Origin: Chloroflexia bacterium
GTDB lineage: Bacteria; Chloroflexota; Chloroflexia; Thermomicrobiales; UBA6265
Assembly: GCA_013696525.1 (NCBI GenBank)
Contig: JACCYK010000017.1
Coordinates: 1 to 6,250, forward strand
DNA length: 6,250 nt
Direction: 5' to 3'
Positions 1 through 4,945 of this stretch are shown here, piece after piece. A program made the position numbers and the translations under genes. Each line of letters starts with the position of its first letter. Within the stretch, counting starts at the first letter, position 1. Under the pieces are notes generated by a model. It was given only the letters and a program-made list of their open reading frames with translations. It ran no database searches and was not told the DNA's origin.

Positions 1-172
1 CGGTGAGGGTGAGCAGCCGGATGTGCGGGTCGCGGAGCCGCGCCGTGACCATCGCGATGTCGCGTTCGCGGCCGAGCAGGGACGAGAGCGGCACCGGAAT
101 CAGCATTAACTGGTCGGCTCCGACGCCGGCGGCACGCGATGGGGGTGTTGGCTCCGGCCGATCATGGGTCAC
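1..172 (-). CDS. AfsR/LuxR-type signal-transduction ATPase, N-terminal fragment (runs off left edge)
   Basis: This frame is open on the minus strand from the stop at 305-307 to the window edge. Its first residues include IPVPLSSLLGRERDIAMV, then ARLRD, then LLTLT at the edge. This is the classic lead-in to the P-loop (normally GPGGVGKTRLA) of the large STAND/NB-ARC regulators of the AfsR, SARP and LuxR ATP-binding type. In that family the module precedes a nucleotide-switch domain and TPR repeats and acts in the cytoplasm as a transcriptional regulator or sensor. The Walker A itself lies beyond base 1, so the ATPase activity is inferred from the lead-in only. Start is uncertain. GTG at 172 gives 22 residues before the first internal Met, while ATG at 106 starts at MLIPVPLSS. 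Neither has a strong SD. A helix-turn-helix N-terminus is absent, so any DNA-binding domain would have to be C-terminal. A perfect TTGACA lies about 130 nt upstream. Confidence 0.72.
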   Translation of the reverse strand, partial: MTHDRPEPTPPSRAAGVGADQLMLIPVPLSSLLGRERDIAMVTARLRDPHIRLLTLT

Positions 173-302
173 GACGAACCCGGCCGGCCAACGTTCGGCC
201 GGTGCCCCCGGTGCCCTGGGAGTCGCTCCGGCCCGGCGTGCTGCTCGCGTGCCATCCCTTCCTCGCTGCCGCTCGGTCCGCTCGAGATGGTCGGCGAGGG
301 CA

Positions 303-308
303 TGTCAA
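303..308 (-). promoter_or_regulatory. Candidate -35 hexamer TTGACA upstream of the regulator
   Basis: A perfect TTGACA reads on the minus strand in the 164-nt gap between the 2TM gene and the regulator start. No convincing -10 follows at 16-18 nt (the sequence there is TCGAGC-like), so it may be chance. It is the only consensus -35 seen in this gap, and the rest of the gap (173-336) shows no other gene or structure. Confidence 0.2.
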
Positions 309-336
309 GCCGGCGGTTTCGGCCCGGCTCGCTTGC

Positions 337-1023
337 CTACCGGGAGAGGTGGCGATCGAGGTCGGCGGAGCGGTTTGCCAGCCAAGTGGCGGCGGCGACT
401 TCGAGCTGGTCCCATTGGGGACGCTCGGGATCGGCGATTTGGGTTGCGCCATCCAGGACGCTGTCGATTCCGGTCGGCCGGGCAGCGGTCGGCACCGGCC
501 GGTGGCCGTTCGGCCGCTCCGGCCAGCTTGTCGCCCACGTTGGAGTTGGCTCCGGCCAGGAGACCGGTGCGGCGACGGGCATGGATACCGGCGCTGGCGG
601 GCTTGGCCAGGCGCCGTCTGGCGGCGCGATCGGGGTTGGCGCCGGCCACGGCGCCGGCGGTTCATCAGTGCCGACCGGCCGCGGTTGCCAGATGATCGAG
701 AATTGGGGAACCGACCGCGCCGCCACGAGGGCTCGCAGCCGGGTCCAGACCGGGGCGAGCGGCGCCAGCGAAACGGCTGGCTTCGGCGGGCGGATGTTGT
801 GGTGCCGGGCCAGAAGGGCGAGAACCGCGTGGAGCGCGAGCAGCACCCCCCACGGTGCCAGCGGCTGCCAGAACCAGAGATCGCCTGGCGAGCGTAAGAC
901 GTTCAGTAGGAGGAGCCCGGTGGCGGCAACCAGGTAAACGCCGACATGCGTCGTGACGCAGCCAACCGACCAAAGACAGGCGGCACACCGCGATCTAAGT
1001 TGGTTCCAGGCTGATTGCGTCAT
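337..1023 (-). CDS. 2TM-domain membrane protein with Pro-rich C-terminal tail
   Basis: A 228-aa protein. Residues about 24-72 form two hydrophobic helices separated by a short loop (THVGVYL.., then LWFWQPLAPWGVLLALHAVL). This fits the 2TM domain family (Pfam '2TM'): His in the first helix, aromatic FW before a Pro, WG then LxxHA in the second. Family members are small membrane proteins of unknown function, often fused to regulators. After the helices the chain is soluble and low-complexity. Residues about 114-172 are rich in Pro, Ala and Trp, with near-repeats WPAPTPI and WPEPTPT. The C-terminal 30 residues look helical. Cys13, Cys16 and Cys22 lie before the first helix. Start chosen: ATG at 1023, six bases after a perfect GGAGG (1030-1034). 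The ATG at 1029 abuts that SD and is unlikely. It lies 34 nt downstream of the DinB-like gene, so the two are probably co-transcribed. Competing open frames on both strands here lack any recognisable domain. Confidence 0.72.
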   Translation of the reverse strand: MTQSAWNQLRSRCAACLWSVGCVTTHVGVYLVAATGLLLLNVLRSPGDLWFWQPLAPWGVLLALHAVLALLARHHNIRPPKPAVSLAPLAPVWTRLRALVAARSVPQFSIIWQPRPVGTDEPPAPWPAPTPIAPPDGAWPSPPAPVSMPVAAPVSWPEPTPTWATSWPERPNGHRPVPTAARPTGIDSVLDGATQIADPERPQWDQLEVAAATWLANRSADLDRHLSR

Positions 1024-1029
1024 TGGCAT

Positions 1030-1034
1030 CCTCC
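1030..1034 (-). promoter_or_regulatory. SD (GGAGG) that fixes the 2TM start at 1023
   Basis: GGAGG on the minus strand is directly followed by ATG CCA ATG. Only the second ATG (1021-1023) sits at a normal spacing of 6 nt, so it is preferred over the first. Confidence 0.6.
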
Positions 1035-1057
1035 GGCAGACTGCCCATTGACGGATG

Positions 1058-1504
1058 CTACGGCGAGCCGAGCAAGCCGACGATCTGCTCCATGCTGCGG
1101 TTGTTTCGGGTCATGTGCTCCTTGATTCGGACCCGAATCGACTCGCCGCCCTCTTCGATGCGGTCCCAGTCTTCGGTCGTCAGCGTCCGCACCATGGCCA
1201 GGGTCGACTCGCGCGCGGTCCCAAACTGGGAGAGGATGATCGCCGTCGTGTCCGACTCGCTCTCGGTGCCAATCACCGGATGGTGGCCATGGACCAACGC
1301 TTCCGGGATCGGCACCCCGGAGATCGCTTCTTTGAGAGCCTGCGAGAAATGCATCTCGTTGTCACGCAGCCGGGTCACGACGTGGCGAACCGATTCGCCC
1401 TTGCCGTCCTTGATCAAGAGCCGTTCTTCCGGCAACCCGCGCACCCGGGCATTCAGATCCCGGTACAGTGCGATCAGGCCATTAATCGTGTCGTGCTCAG
1501 CCAT
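1058..1504 (-). CDS. DinB-like (DinB/YfiT superfamily) four-helix protein
   Basis: A 148-aa, almost entirely helical protein of the usual DinB_2 length (about 140-170 aa). An early helix carries ESVRHVVTRLRDNEMHF (His41, His52). The family's last-helix motif appears as IKEHMTRNNRSMEQI (His130), where the canonical pattern is H...H..QI. DinB/YfiT proteins typically bind a divalent metal through three His residues and include thiol-S-transferases, maleylpyruvate isomerase-like enzymes and many uncharacterised members. Here Asn134 occupies the usual position of the last His, so metal binding may be altered or lost; substrate cannot be assigned. Start: ATG at 1504 with GGAGAAG at 1511-1517, spacing 6 nt. 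It ends 34 nt before the 2TM start and is likely the first gene of that operon. A TACAAT at 1607-1612 on the same strand may be its -10. Confidence 0.72.
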   Translation of the reverse strand: MAEHDTINGLIALYRDLNARVRGLPEERLLIKDGKGESVRHVVTRLRDNEMHFSQALKEAISGVPIPEALVHGHHPVIGTESESDTTAIILSQFGTARESTLAMVRTLTTEDWDRIEEGGESIRVRIKEHMTRNNRSMEQIVGLLGSP

Positions 1505-1606
1505 CGATCACTTCTCCGTCGATGCGATAGCCCACCCTTGGCTCGACCTCGCCCAGGCGCCGGCACCGCGACCCCTTCATCTCAAAACGCACGAATCGCG
1601 CCGCCA

Positions 1607-1612
1607 ATTGTA
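1607..1612 (-). promoter_or_regulatory. Candidate -10 (TACAAT) for the DinB-like/2TM unit
   Basis: TACAAT on the minus strand matches five of six consensus positions. It lies about 100 nt upstream of the DinB-like ATG. A TTGAGC occurs 20 nt further upstream, which is too far for a standard sigma-70 spacer, so the -35 is doubtful. Confidence 0.3.
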
Positions 1613-1650
1613 CCGTGTTCGCCGTTGCCGTGGCTCAACCCCGACGGGAA

Positions 1651-1659
1651 TGCTAGACT
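1651..1659 (+). promoter_or_regulatory. Candidate extended -10 (TGCTAGACT) for the zinc-ribbon/transporter genes
   Basis: A TG-n-TAGACT element sits about 90 nt upstream of the ATG at 1750. The hexamer 17 nt upstream (TGGCTC, 1631-1636) matches the -35 consensus poorly, so an extended -10 would have to carry the promoter. A similar arrangement occurs before the M20 gene. Confidence 0.3.
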
Positions 1660-1749
1660 GCGGCACGAGACGCGGCGGCAGGCGACGCCGCACCGAAGGC
1701 GGGGAGCGCCGGCGCCGCGCCGGCCTCGGACCTGGGAGATGCCGTCAAC

Positions 1750-2136
1750 ATGGTGGCGCAAGGCATTCAACGTGACGTGGCGCGCGACCGGTTGCGGGCG
1801 CGGACGCCGTTGCGGTGTCCGCTGTGCGGCAGCGAGCTGGTCGAGACCATCGTTCGCGACCTGGGCGGCGTCACGGCGGACCTGGTGTGGCAGTTGCACG
1901 CGGGCCGCTGCCCGGAGCACGGCTGGTTCCAGGCCGAGGTGATCTCGCGGCCGCCGCGCGAAATTTTCGCGGTCCACAAGCCGTTCGGCGTCGCCCGGCG
2001 GGTGATCGTGGACGGCCACGAAGTGTTCGCTTTCCCGACCGTCTGGAACAACCTGCCGCCGGAGCGGCAGCGACAGCGGGTCGATCCCTTCGACGCTCAG
2101 TACTGGCAGGTTGAAAAGCCAACGGCTTCTCGCTAG
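1750..2136 (+). CDS. Small zinc-ribbon-like protein of unknown function
   Basis: A 128-aa protein I do not recognise as a named family. Residues 23-27 (CPLCG) and 54-58 (CPEHG) form a plausible treble-clef or zinc-ribbon metal site, with ligands Cys23, Cys26, Cys54 and His57. Between them lies a short beta-hairpin-like segment (ELVETIVRDLGG, ending VWQLHAGR). The second half contains aromatic and basic residues (HGWFQAEV, VWNNLPPE, QYWQVEKP) and no membrane segment. It is probably a cytoplasmic protein; nucleic-acid or protein binding would be a guess. Start: ATG at 1750, with GGGAG at 1734-1738 (spacing 11 nt, rather long); GTG at 1753 is an alternative. The stop (TAG 2134-2136) lies within the outer arm of the palindrome preceding the AI-2E gene, 55 nt before that gene's GTG, so the two are probably one transcript. 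The long antisense frame over this gene has no recognisable domain. Confidence 0.65.
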   Translation: MVAQGIQRDVARDRLRARTPLRCPLCGSELVETIVRDLGGVTADLVWQLHAGRCPEHGWFQAEVISRPPREIFAVHKPFGVARRVIVDGHEVFAFPTVWNNLPPERQRQRVDPFDAQYWQVEKPTASR

Positions 2137-2200
2137 TCGCCTCGCGGCGGCGATGGCAGCGAAGCTGGCGGTCTCGCCGCGAGGAACCGAAGTGAGCGAG
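2129..2200 (+). promoter_or_regulatory. Nested palindrome enclosing SD and GTG start of the AI-2E gene
   Basis: Three nested complementary arms are visible: CTCGCT (2129-2134) with AGCGAG (2195-2200), CCTCGCGGCG (2140-2149) with CGCCGCGAGG (2175-2184, perfect 10 bp), and CAGC (2157-2160) with GCTG (2164-2167) around a GAA triloop. The two inner stems are concentric at base 2162. The likely SD of the transporter (GAGGA, 2181-2185) forms the end of the 10-bp arm, and the GTG start (2192-2194) lies in the internal loop. It could be a translational control hairpin, or a REP-like dispersed palindrome that landed between the genes. No T-run follows, so it is not a typical terminator. Confidence 0.55.
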
Positions 2201-3526
2201 CCACGCGCGGACCGCCACCCGCGACACCAGCAGCCCCCGGCCACGAGCCAACCGCGGCCGGGCAATGGGGCGGACCAGGGCGAGCGCCAGTGGCGTTCGG
2301 GGTTGACCCCGGTGTCGCTGGTCTTGGCCCTGCTCGTCGCCTACTTCCTCTTGCAAGTCCAGCTCTTGCTGATCCTGGTGATCCTGGCGATCATCTTTGC
2401 CACGCTCATCGAGCGACCGGTCGAGCTCTTGCAGGACCGGCATATTCCCCGCCCGCTGAGCATCTTGCTCATGTATGTCGCGATCATCGCCGGGCTCGGG
2501 CTCTTCTTTGTCGGAGTGGCGCCGGCGATCCGGGAGCAAAGCGTCATTTTCCGCGATCAGGCGCCGGGGCAGATTCAGGCGCTGCAGGAGAGTTGGTCCG
2601 CGAGCACGAACCCGGTCTTGAACGGGGTCGGTCAAGATGCGCTGGTCCGGGTCATCCAGTTTCTCGACGAGCCCGGTACCGAGCTCGCCATCCCCGAGGG
2701 CACGGCGGATATGGTGATCACCCTGGCGACCGGCGTCGGCGGCGGGGTGATCGGCCTGCTCACCACGCTGGTGATCGCCTTCTACTATTTGATGGAGAAA
2801 GACTGGCTGCGCCAGATCATCCTGGACCAGGTCAAACCGGGATCGCGGAGCCGGGTCTCCCACATCCTCGACAACGTCGAGACCAAGGTGGGTGACTGGA
2901 TGCGCGGCCAGTTGGTGCTGATGCTGGCCATCGGCGTCGTGGCCACGATCGGCTACGGCATTTTGGGGGTAAGGTTCTGGCCGCTGCTCGGGATTTGGGC
3001 CGGCCTGACCGAGCTGATCCCGATCGTCGGTCCCTGGCTGGGCGGCATTCCGGCGGTGATTATCGCCCTGACCCAGGGTTGGGACAAAGCGCTGATCGTG
3101 ATCGGTTTCATCGTGCTCATCCAGTCGTTTGAGAACTACATCCTGGTGCCTCGCGTGATGCGCGGCGCGGTCGGCCTGACGCCGATGACCGTCTTCCTGG
3201 CGATCCTGGCCGGAACCCAGTTCTTGGGCATCATGGGCGCGGTGCTGGCAATCCCGGTGGCCGCCGCCGTGCAGGTGGTGCTCAGCGACTATTTCCGATC
3301 GCGGCGGGAGGACTATTTAGCGGAGTCGCCCTCGGCGGTGACGAGCTGGCAGTGGATGCGCGGCCAGCGGGTCACCACCGCCGACGGCGTGGAGATGGCG
3401 CTGGTGGTCGACGAGCCGCCCCCAAGCCACCGGGAGCAACGGACATCCCGCCCGCCGGAGAAGCGCCGCACCTGGAACCGGAACGTGCTCTCCCGACCCG
3501 CGAAGCCGGACGACGCTGAAGAGTAA
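2192..3526 (+). CDS. AI-2E (UPF0118/YdiK-PerM) family transporter
   Basis: A 444-aa integral membrane protein of the AI-2E transporter family, whose members are linked to autoinducer-2 export, Na+/H+ antiport or unknown efflux. The substrate here is not determinable. Order: a polar, Pro/Arg-rich N-terminal tail (1-36), hydrophobic helices about 38-54, 56-73 and 89-113, a soluble segment (114-172) and a helix about 174-200. The conserved C-terminal membrane half begins at about 237. Family landmarks are TELIPIVGPWLGGIPAVI (273-290), the ENYILVPRVM motif (314-323) and the terminal GAVLAIPVAA helix (349-358). A 76-residue polar tail (369-444) is longer than usual. Start: GTG at 2192, six bases after GAGGA (2181-2185). 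Upstream in-frame starts exist (TTG 2111, ATG 2153) but have no SD, and the TTG overlaps the zinc-ribbon gene. Long antisense and +1 frames over this gene are shadows. Confidence 0.9.
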   Translation: MSEPRADRHPRHQQPPATSQPRPGNGADQGERQWRSGLTPVSLVLALLVAYFLLQVQLLLILVILAIIFATLIERPVELLQDRHIPRPLSILLMYVAIIAGLGLFFVGVAPAIREQSVIFRDQAPGQIQALQESWSASTNPVLNGVGQDALVRVIQFLDEPGTELAIPEGTADMVITLATGVGGGVIGLLTTLVIAFYYLMEKDWLRQIILDQVKPGSRSRVSHILDNVETKVGDWMRGQLVLMLAIGVVATIGYGILGVRFWPLLGIWAGLTELIPIVGPWLGGIPAVIIALTQGWDKALIVIGFIVLIQSFENYILVPRVMRGAVGLTPMTVFLAILAGTQFLGIMGAVLAIPVAAAVQVVLSDYFRSRREDYLAESPSAVTSWQWMRGQRVTTADGVEMALVVDEPPPSHREQRTSRPPEKRRTWNRNVLSRPAKPDDAEE

Positions 3527-3539
3527 CGGCGGCGCGACC

Positions 3540-3557
3540 ATCGGTTTGCCGATTCTT
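3540..3557 (+). terminator. Weak candidate terminator after the AI-2E gene
   Basis: A 5-bp stem (ATCGG/CCGAT) with a TTTG loop is followed by TCTT only. Stem and T-run are both short, so intrinsic termination is doubtful. Confidence 0.2.
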
Positions 3558-3597
3558 AGAGCCAGGTATAGATGTTGAAGTCTGCCTGAGCCCGGCG
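3556..3597 (-). pseudogene. In-frame remnant of the PIN C-terminus beyond the TAA
   Basis: Codons after the TAA at 3598-3600 read RRAQADFNIYTWL followed by a second TAA (3556-3558) in the same frame. The pattern 'LDxD-aromatic-xR.. then a hydrophobic strand ending in YT' is how many PIN domains finish, so the first stop may be a nonsense mutation of one codon (for example Tyr TAT or TAC), a sequencing error, or a read-through site. Inference from pattern only. Confidence 0.4.
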
Positions 3598-4170
3598 TTA
3601 ATCCGCATCGAGGCTCACAACGTCGTATACTCCGAGCCGCCGCGCTTCCAACAACATCAACGCGTCGTTCGAGGCCAGACCGTAGGGGCAAATAAGATGA
3701 ACAAGCTCATCGTCGTAGGTCCGGCCCGAGGCGATCGCGCCAAGCCCCTCGGGGGCAACGAGCAACAAACCGTTGGCGACGAGCCGCGGCCTGAGCCGCG
3801 TCAGATCTCCTTCGAAGTTCCGCAGAATCGACGCATCTACTTTATAAAGATCAGTCAAATCCCTTATTGGTCGCCTATATTCATCCAGAATGCCCGTGCG
3901 CACCTCGAACCACACCTGTTTGTACGTGAATTTAATCGCAACATGGATGACCTCGTTGAAGACGGTCGGAGTGACGAGGCCGGTGCCGTTTCTGGCATGG
4001 AGTTCGCTGAAAAATTGATCCGCCCGGCGCGCGTTCTTGGCGGTGCGAGGGAGAGCCCGACCTTCGATCAACGGCGCGACCAGGAACTCCACGATGAGAT
4101 TGGCATCGACGATAATTGGATCGGGAATCCGTGCGCCAGGGATGGAGAGATCGATGACATTACCAGGCAC
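3598..4170 (-). CDS. PIN-domain ribonuclease-like protein (VapC-type toxin candidate), possibly C-terminally truncated
   Basis: A 190-aa protein with the PIN acidic constellation: Asp22 in PIIVDANLIVEFL, Glu73 in TPTVFNEVIHVA, Asp169 in LASNDALMLLEARRLG, and Asp188/Asp190 in VVSLDAD. PIN proteins are Mg2+-dependent RNases; VapC toxins cleave tRNA or rRNA and are blocked by a co-encoded antitoxin. It is longer than typical VapC (about 130-150 aa) because of an 18-residue N-terminal extension and a longer central helical region. The frame stops at TAA (3598-3600) immediately after the final DAD, where PIN proteins usually continue with an aromatic residue and a last strand. Thirteen in-frame codons after the stop read RRAQADFNIYTWL, then TAA at 3556-3558. 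This looks like a lost C-terminus. Start: GTG at 4170, with GGAGG 12 nt upstream, overlapping the preceding gene by 11 nt. The central part (3841-3900) is only about 42% GC by hand count. Confidence 0.8.
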   Translation of the reverse strand: MPGNVIDLSIPGARIPDPIIVDANLIVEFLVAPLIEGRALPRTAKNARRADQFFSELHARNGTGLVTPTVFNEVIHVAIKFTYKQVWFEVRTGILDEYRRPIRDLTDLYKVDASILRNFEGDLTRLRPRLVANGLLLVAPEGLGAIASGRTYDDELVHLICPYGLASNDALMLLEARRLGVYDVVSLDAD

Positions 4171-4399
4171 CCGAGTCGTCGTCCTCCATCATCATTTCCC
4201 ACGGGGCCCGGGGGTCGTCGGGGGACCAATCGTCTGGCAGTAGAGCCTCGATGTCGAACCGCTCCCGCATAAACTGGGCGAGCGCTTCTGCCGGATCGCC
4301 GAACTCCTCCCGGAGCCGCGCTACCTCTTCTTTGTGCTCCCTGAGCCGCTGCTCAAGCCATGCCGAGTGAGTGGGTGATGCGGTCGGTGGTGATGCCAT
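4160..4399 (-). CDS. Small acidic protein, candidate antitoxin of the PIN gene
   Basis: A 79-aa protein encoded immediately upstream of the PIN gene, whose GTG start lies 8 bases before this gene's stop codon (11-nt overlap). The overlap suggests translational coupling, as in toxin-antitoxin pairs. Residues about 12-47 are a charged amphipathic helix region (LEQRLREHKEEVARLREEF, later ALAQFMRERF). The C-terminal 25 residues are very acidic and Pro/Trp-containing (DDWSPDD, MEDDD) and could wrap a basic toxin groove. I see no ribbon-helix-helix, AbrB or HTH motif, so it is not a recognised VapB family. Start: ATG at 4399 with GGAGG at 4408-4412 (spacing 8). The frame is open further upstream to a TTG at 4468 but without an SD. 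Function is inferred from position only. Confidence 0.65.
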   Translation of the reverse strand: MASPPTASPTHSAWLEQRLREHKEEVARLREEFGDPAEALAQFMRERFDIEALLPDDWSPDDPRAPWEMMMEDDDSGAW

Positions 4400-4407
4400 G
4401 CTCGATG

Positions 4408-4412
4408 CCTCC
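4408..4412 (-). promoter_or_regulatory. SD (GGAGG) that sets the start of the acidic gene at 4399
   Basis: GGAGG lies 8 nt before ATG 4397-4399 on the minus strand. The farther TTG at 4468 has no comparable site. The 105-nt gap (4400-4504) upstream also holds an AT-rich TAAATA (4435-4440, minus strand), a possible -10 without a clear -35. Confidence 0.55.
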
Positions 4413-4504
4413 GGGCGACGGTGAGTCTCGCCGGTATTTATCCTCCAACCGGCGGCGGTCGGGATCAATGTCGAGTCCGTCGGTGGCGGGCCAGCGCCGA
4501 ACGA

Positions 4505-4756
4505 TCATCGTGGTTTCGGCGGCCGGATCAGGAGCTCGATGCCGGTGTCGTGGATCTCGAAGACGTAGCCGGCGACGGTGGCGATGGCGGGGGAGCTGAT
4601 CTCGCCCCAGCGAACTTCGATCTTGTGGCCGTCGATCGTGAAATTCTTCATCGAGTTCAGGCTGAACGCCTGACGGGGATTGCGGTAGATCATCCGGGCG
4701 CCGCCGGCGAGGTCGACCGCTTCCCCGGCGAGGCGGGTCGCCTCGGCTTCATCCAT
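4505..4756 (-). CDS. Hypothetical protein (83 aa)
   Basis: I do not recognise this 83-aa protein. It has an Ala/Glu-rich N-terminal helix (ATRLAGEAVDLAGG), then MIYRNPRQAFSLNSMKNFTI, and a beta-rich second half with alternating hydrophobic residues (KIEVRWGEI, TVAGYVFEI, GIELLIRPP). It has no Cys, membrane segment or signal peptide, and is probably a small cytoplasmic alpha/beta protein. Start: ATG at 4756 with GGAG at 4765-4768 (spacing 8 nt). The frame extends upstream to 4999, but the extension is Arg-rich, passes through a hairpin and overlaps the M20 gene's start, so it is unlikely to be translated. It is 105 nt upstream of the candidate antitoxin on the same strand, so it may share a transcript with the PIN module; a functional link is not shown. 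Confidence 0.6.
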   Translation of the reverse strand: MDEAEATRLAGEAVDLAGGARMIYRNPRQAFSLNSMKNFTIDGHKIEVRWGEISSPAIATVAGYVFEIHDTGIELLIRPPKPR

Positions 4757-4820
4757 CGGCCGCGCTCCAGCGTCTTCCACGCTCGACCCCTGACCCCCAA
4801 TTTTCGGGGACACGAACCAA

Positions 4821-4842
4821 CCCGCCACCAAACCGTGGCGGG
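4821..4842 (-). promoter_or_regulatory. Perfect 8-bp inverted repeat in the leader of the 83-aa gene
   Basis: CCCGCCAC (4821-4828) pairs exactly with GTGGCGGG (4835-4842) around a 6-nt loop. If transcription starts near the TACAAT at 4876-4881, this hairpin lies in the 5' leader of the minus-strand 83-aa gene, followed by the CCCCGAAAATTGGGG-like element. It could be an RNA element or an operator; no T-run makes it a clear terminator. Confidence 0.4.
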
Positions 4843-4875
4843 GGACTGGCCGCCGCCGCCAACCGTTTCGGGCAC

Positions 4876-4881
4876 ATTGTA
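4876..4881 (-). promoter_or_regulatory. Candidate -10 (TACAAT) for the 83-aa gene
   Basis: TACAAT on the minus strand (five of six consensus positions), about 120 nt upstream of ATG 4756, is the same hexamer as before the DinB-like gene. No good -35 is visible at 16-18 nt. Confidence 0.3.
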
Positions 4882-4945
4882 GTCGGACCGAGCCTGTCCG
4901 CCCGGCTACGCGGTTAGGACGTCTGGCTGGACGCGGCCGGTGTTT

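Larger units (their letters stand above)
1505..1749. other. Divergent intergenic region between DinB-like and zinc-ribbon genes
   Basis: This 245-nt stretch has no supportable gene. The part nearest the DinB-like gene is moderately AT-containing. The part nearest 1750 is very GC-rich with short self-complementary runs (GCGGC..GCCGC around 1675-1693, and GCCGGC repeats around 1709-1724) that could fold in the plus-strand leader. Candidate promoter elements for both directions lie back to back around 1607-1659. Confidence 0.5.
3527..3597. other. Convergent gap between AI-2E and PIN genes
   Basis: This 71-nt gap separates tail-to-tail genes. A small hairpin ATCGG-TTTG-CCGAT (3540-3553) followed by TCTT could be a weak terminator for the plus-strand transporter transcript. 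Most of the gap (3556-3597) continues the PIN reading frame past its TAA; see the PIN entry. Confidence 0.4.

Noticed and set aside
500..665. GC-rich repeated GGCTCCGGCC/GGCGCCGGCC strings
   Set aside because: They are explained as codons of the Pro/Ala-rich tail of the 2TM protein, not a separate repeat element.
139..937. Several plus-strand open frames over the 2TM gene and the regulator gap
   Set aside because: They are compositionally biased (Arg/Gly/Ala/Trp), have no domain or SD, and conflict with the 2TM match on the other strand.
1055..1942. Plus-strand frame running from inside the DinB-like gene into the zinc-ribbon gene
   Set aside because: It is antisense to DinB and out of frame with the CPxCG protein; its residues are Arg/Pro-rich noise.
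2111..2191. TTG or ATG starts upstream for the AI-2E gene
   Set aside because: They have no SD, and the TTG overlaps the previous gene; GTG 2192 has GAGGA at 6 nt.
1871..2863. Long minus-strand frame across the zinc-ribbon and AI-2E genes
   Set aside because: It crosses a gene boundary, has low-complexity charged composition, and is antisense to a well-supported membrane protein.
3697..4272. Plus-strand 191-codon frame opposite the PIN gene
   Set aside because: The PIN acidic motifs and the coupled upstream gene on the minus strand explain this region better.
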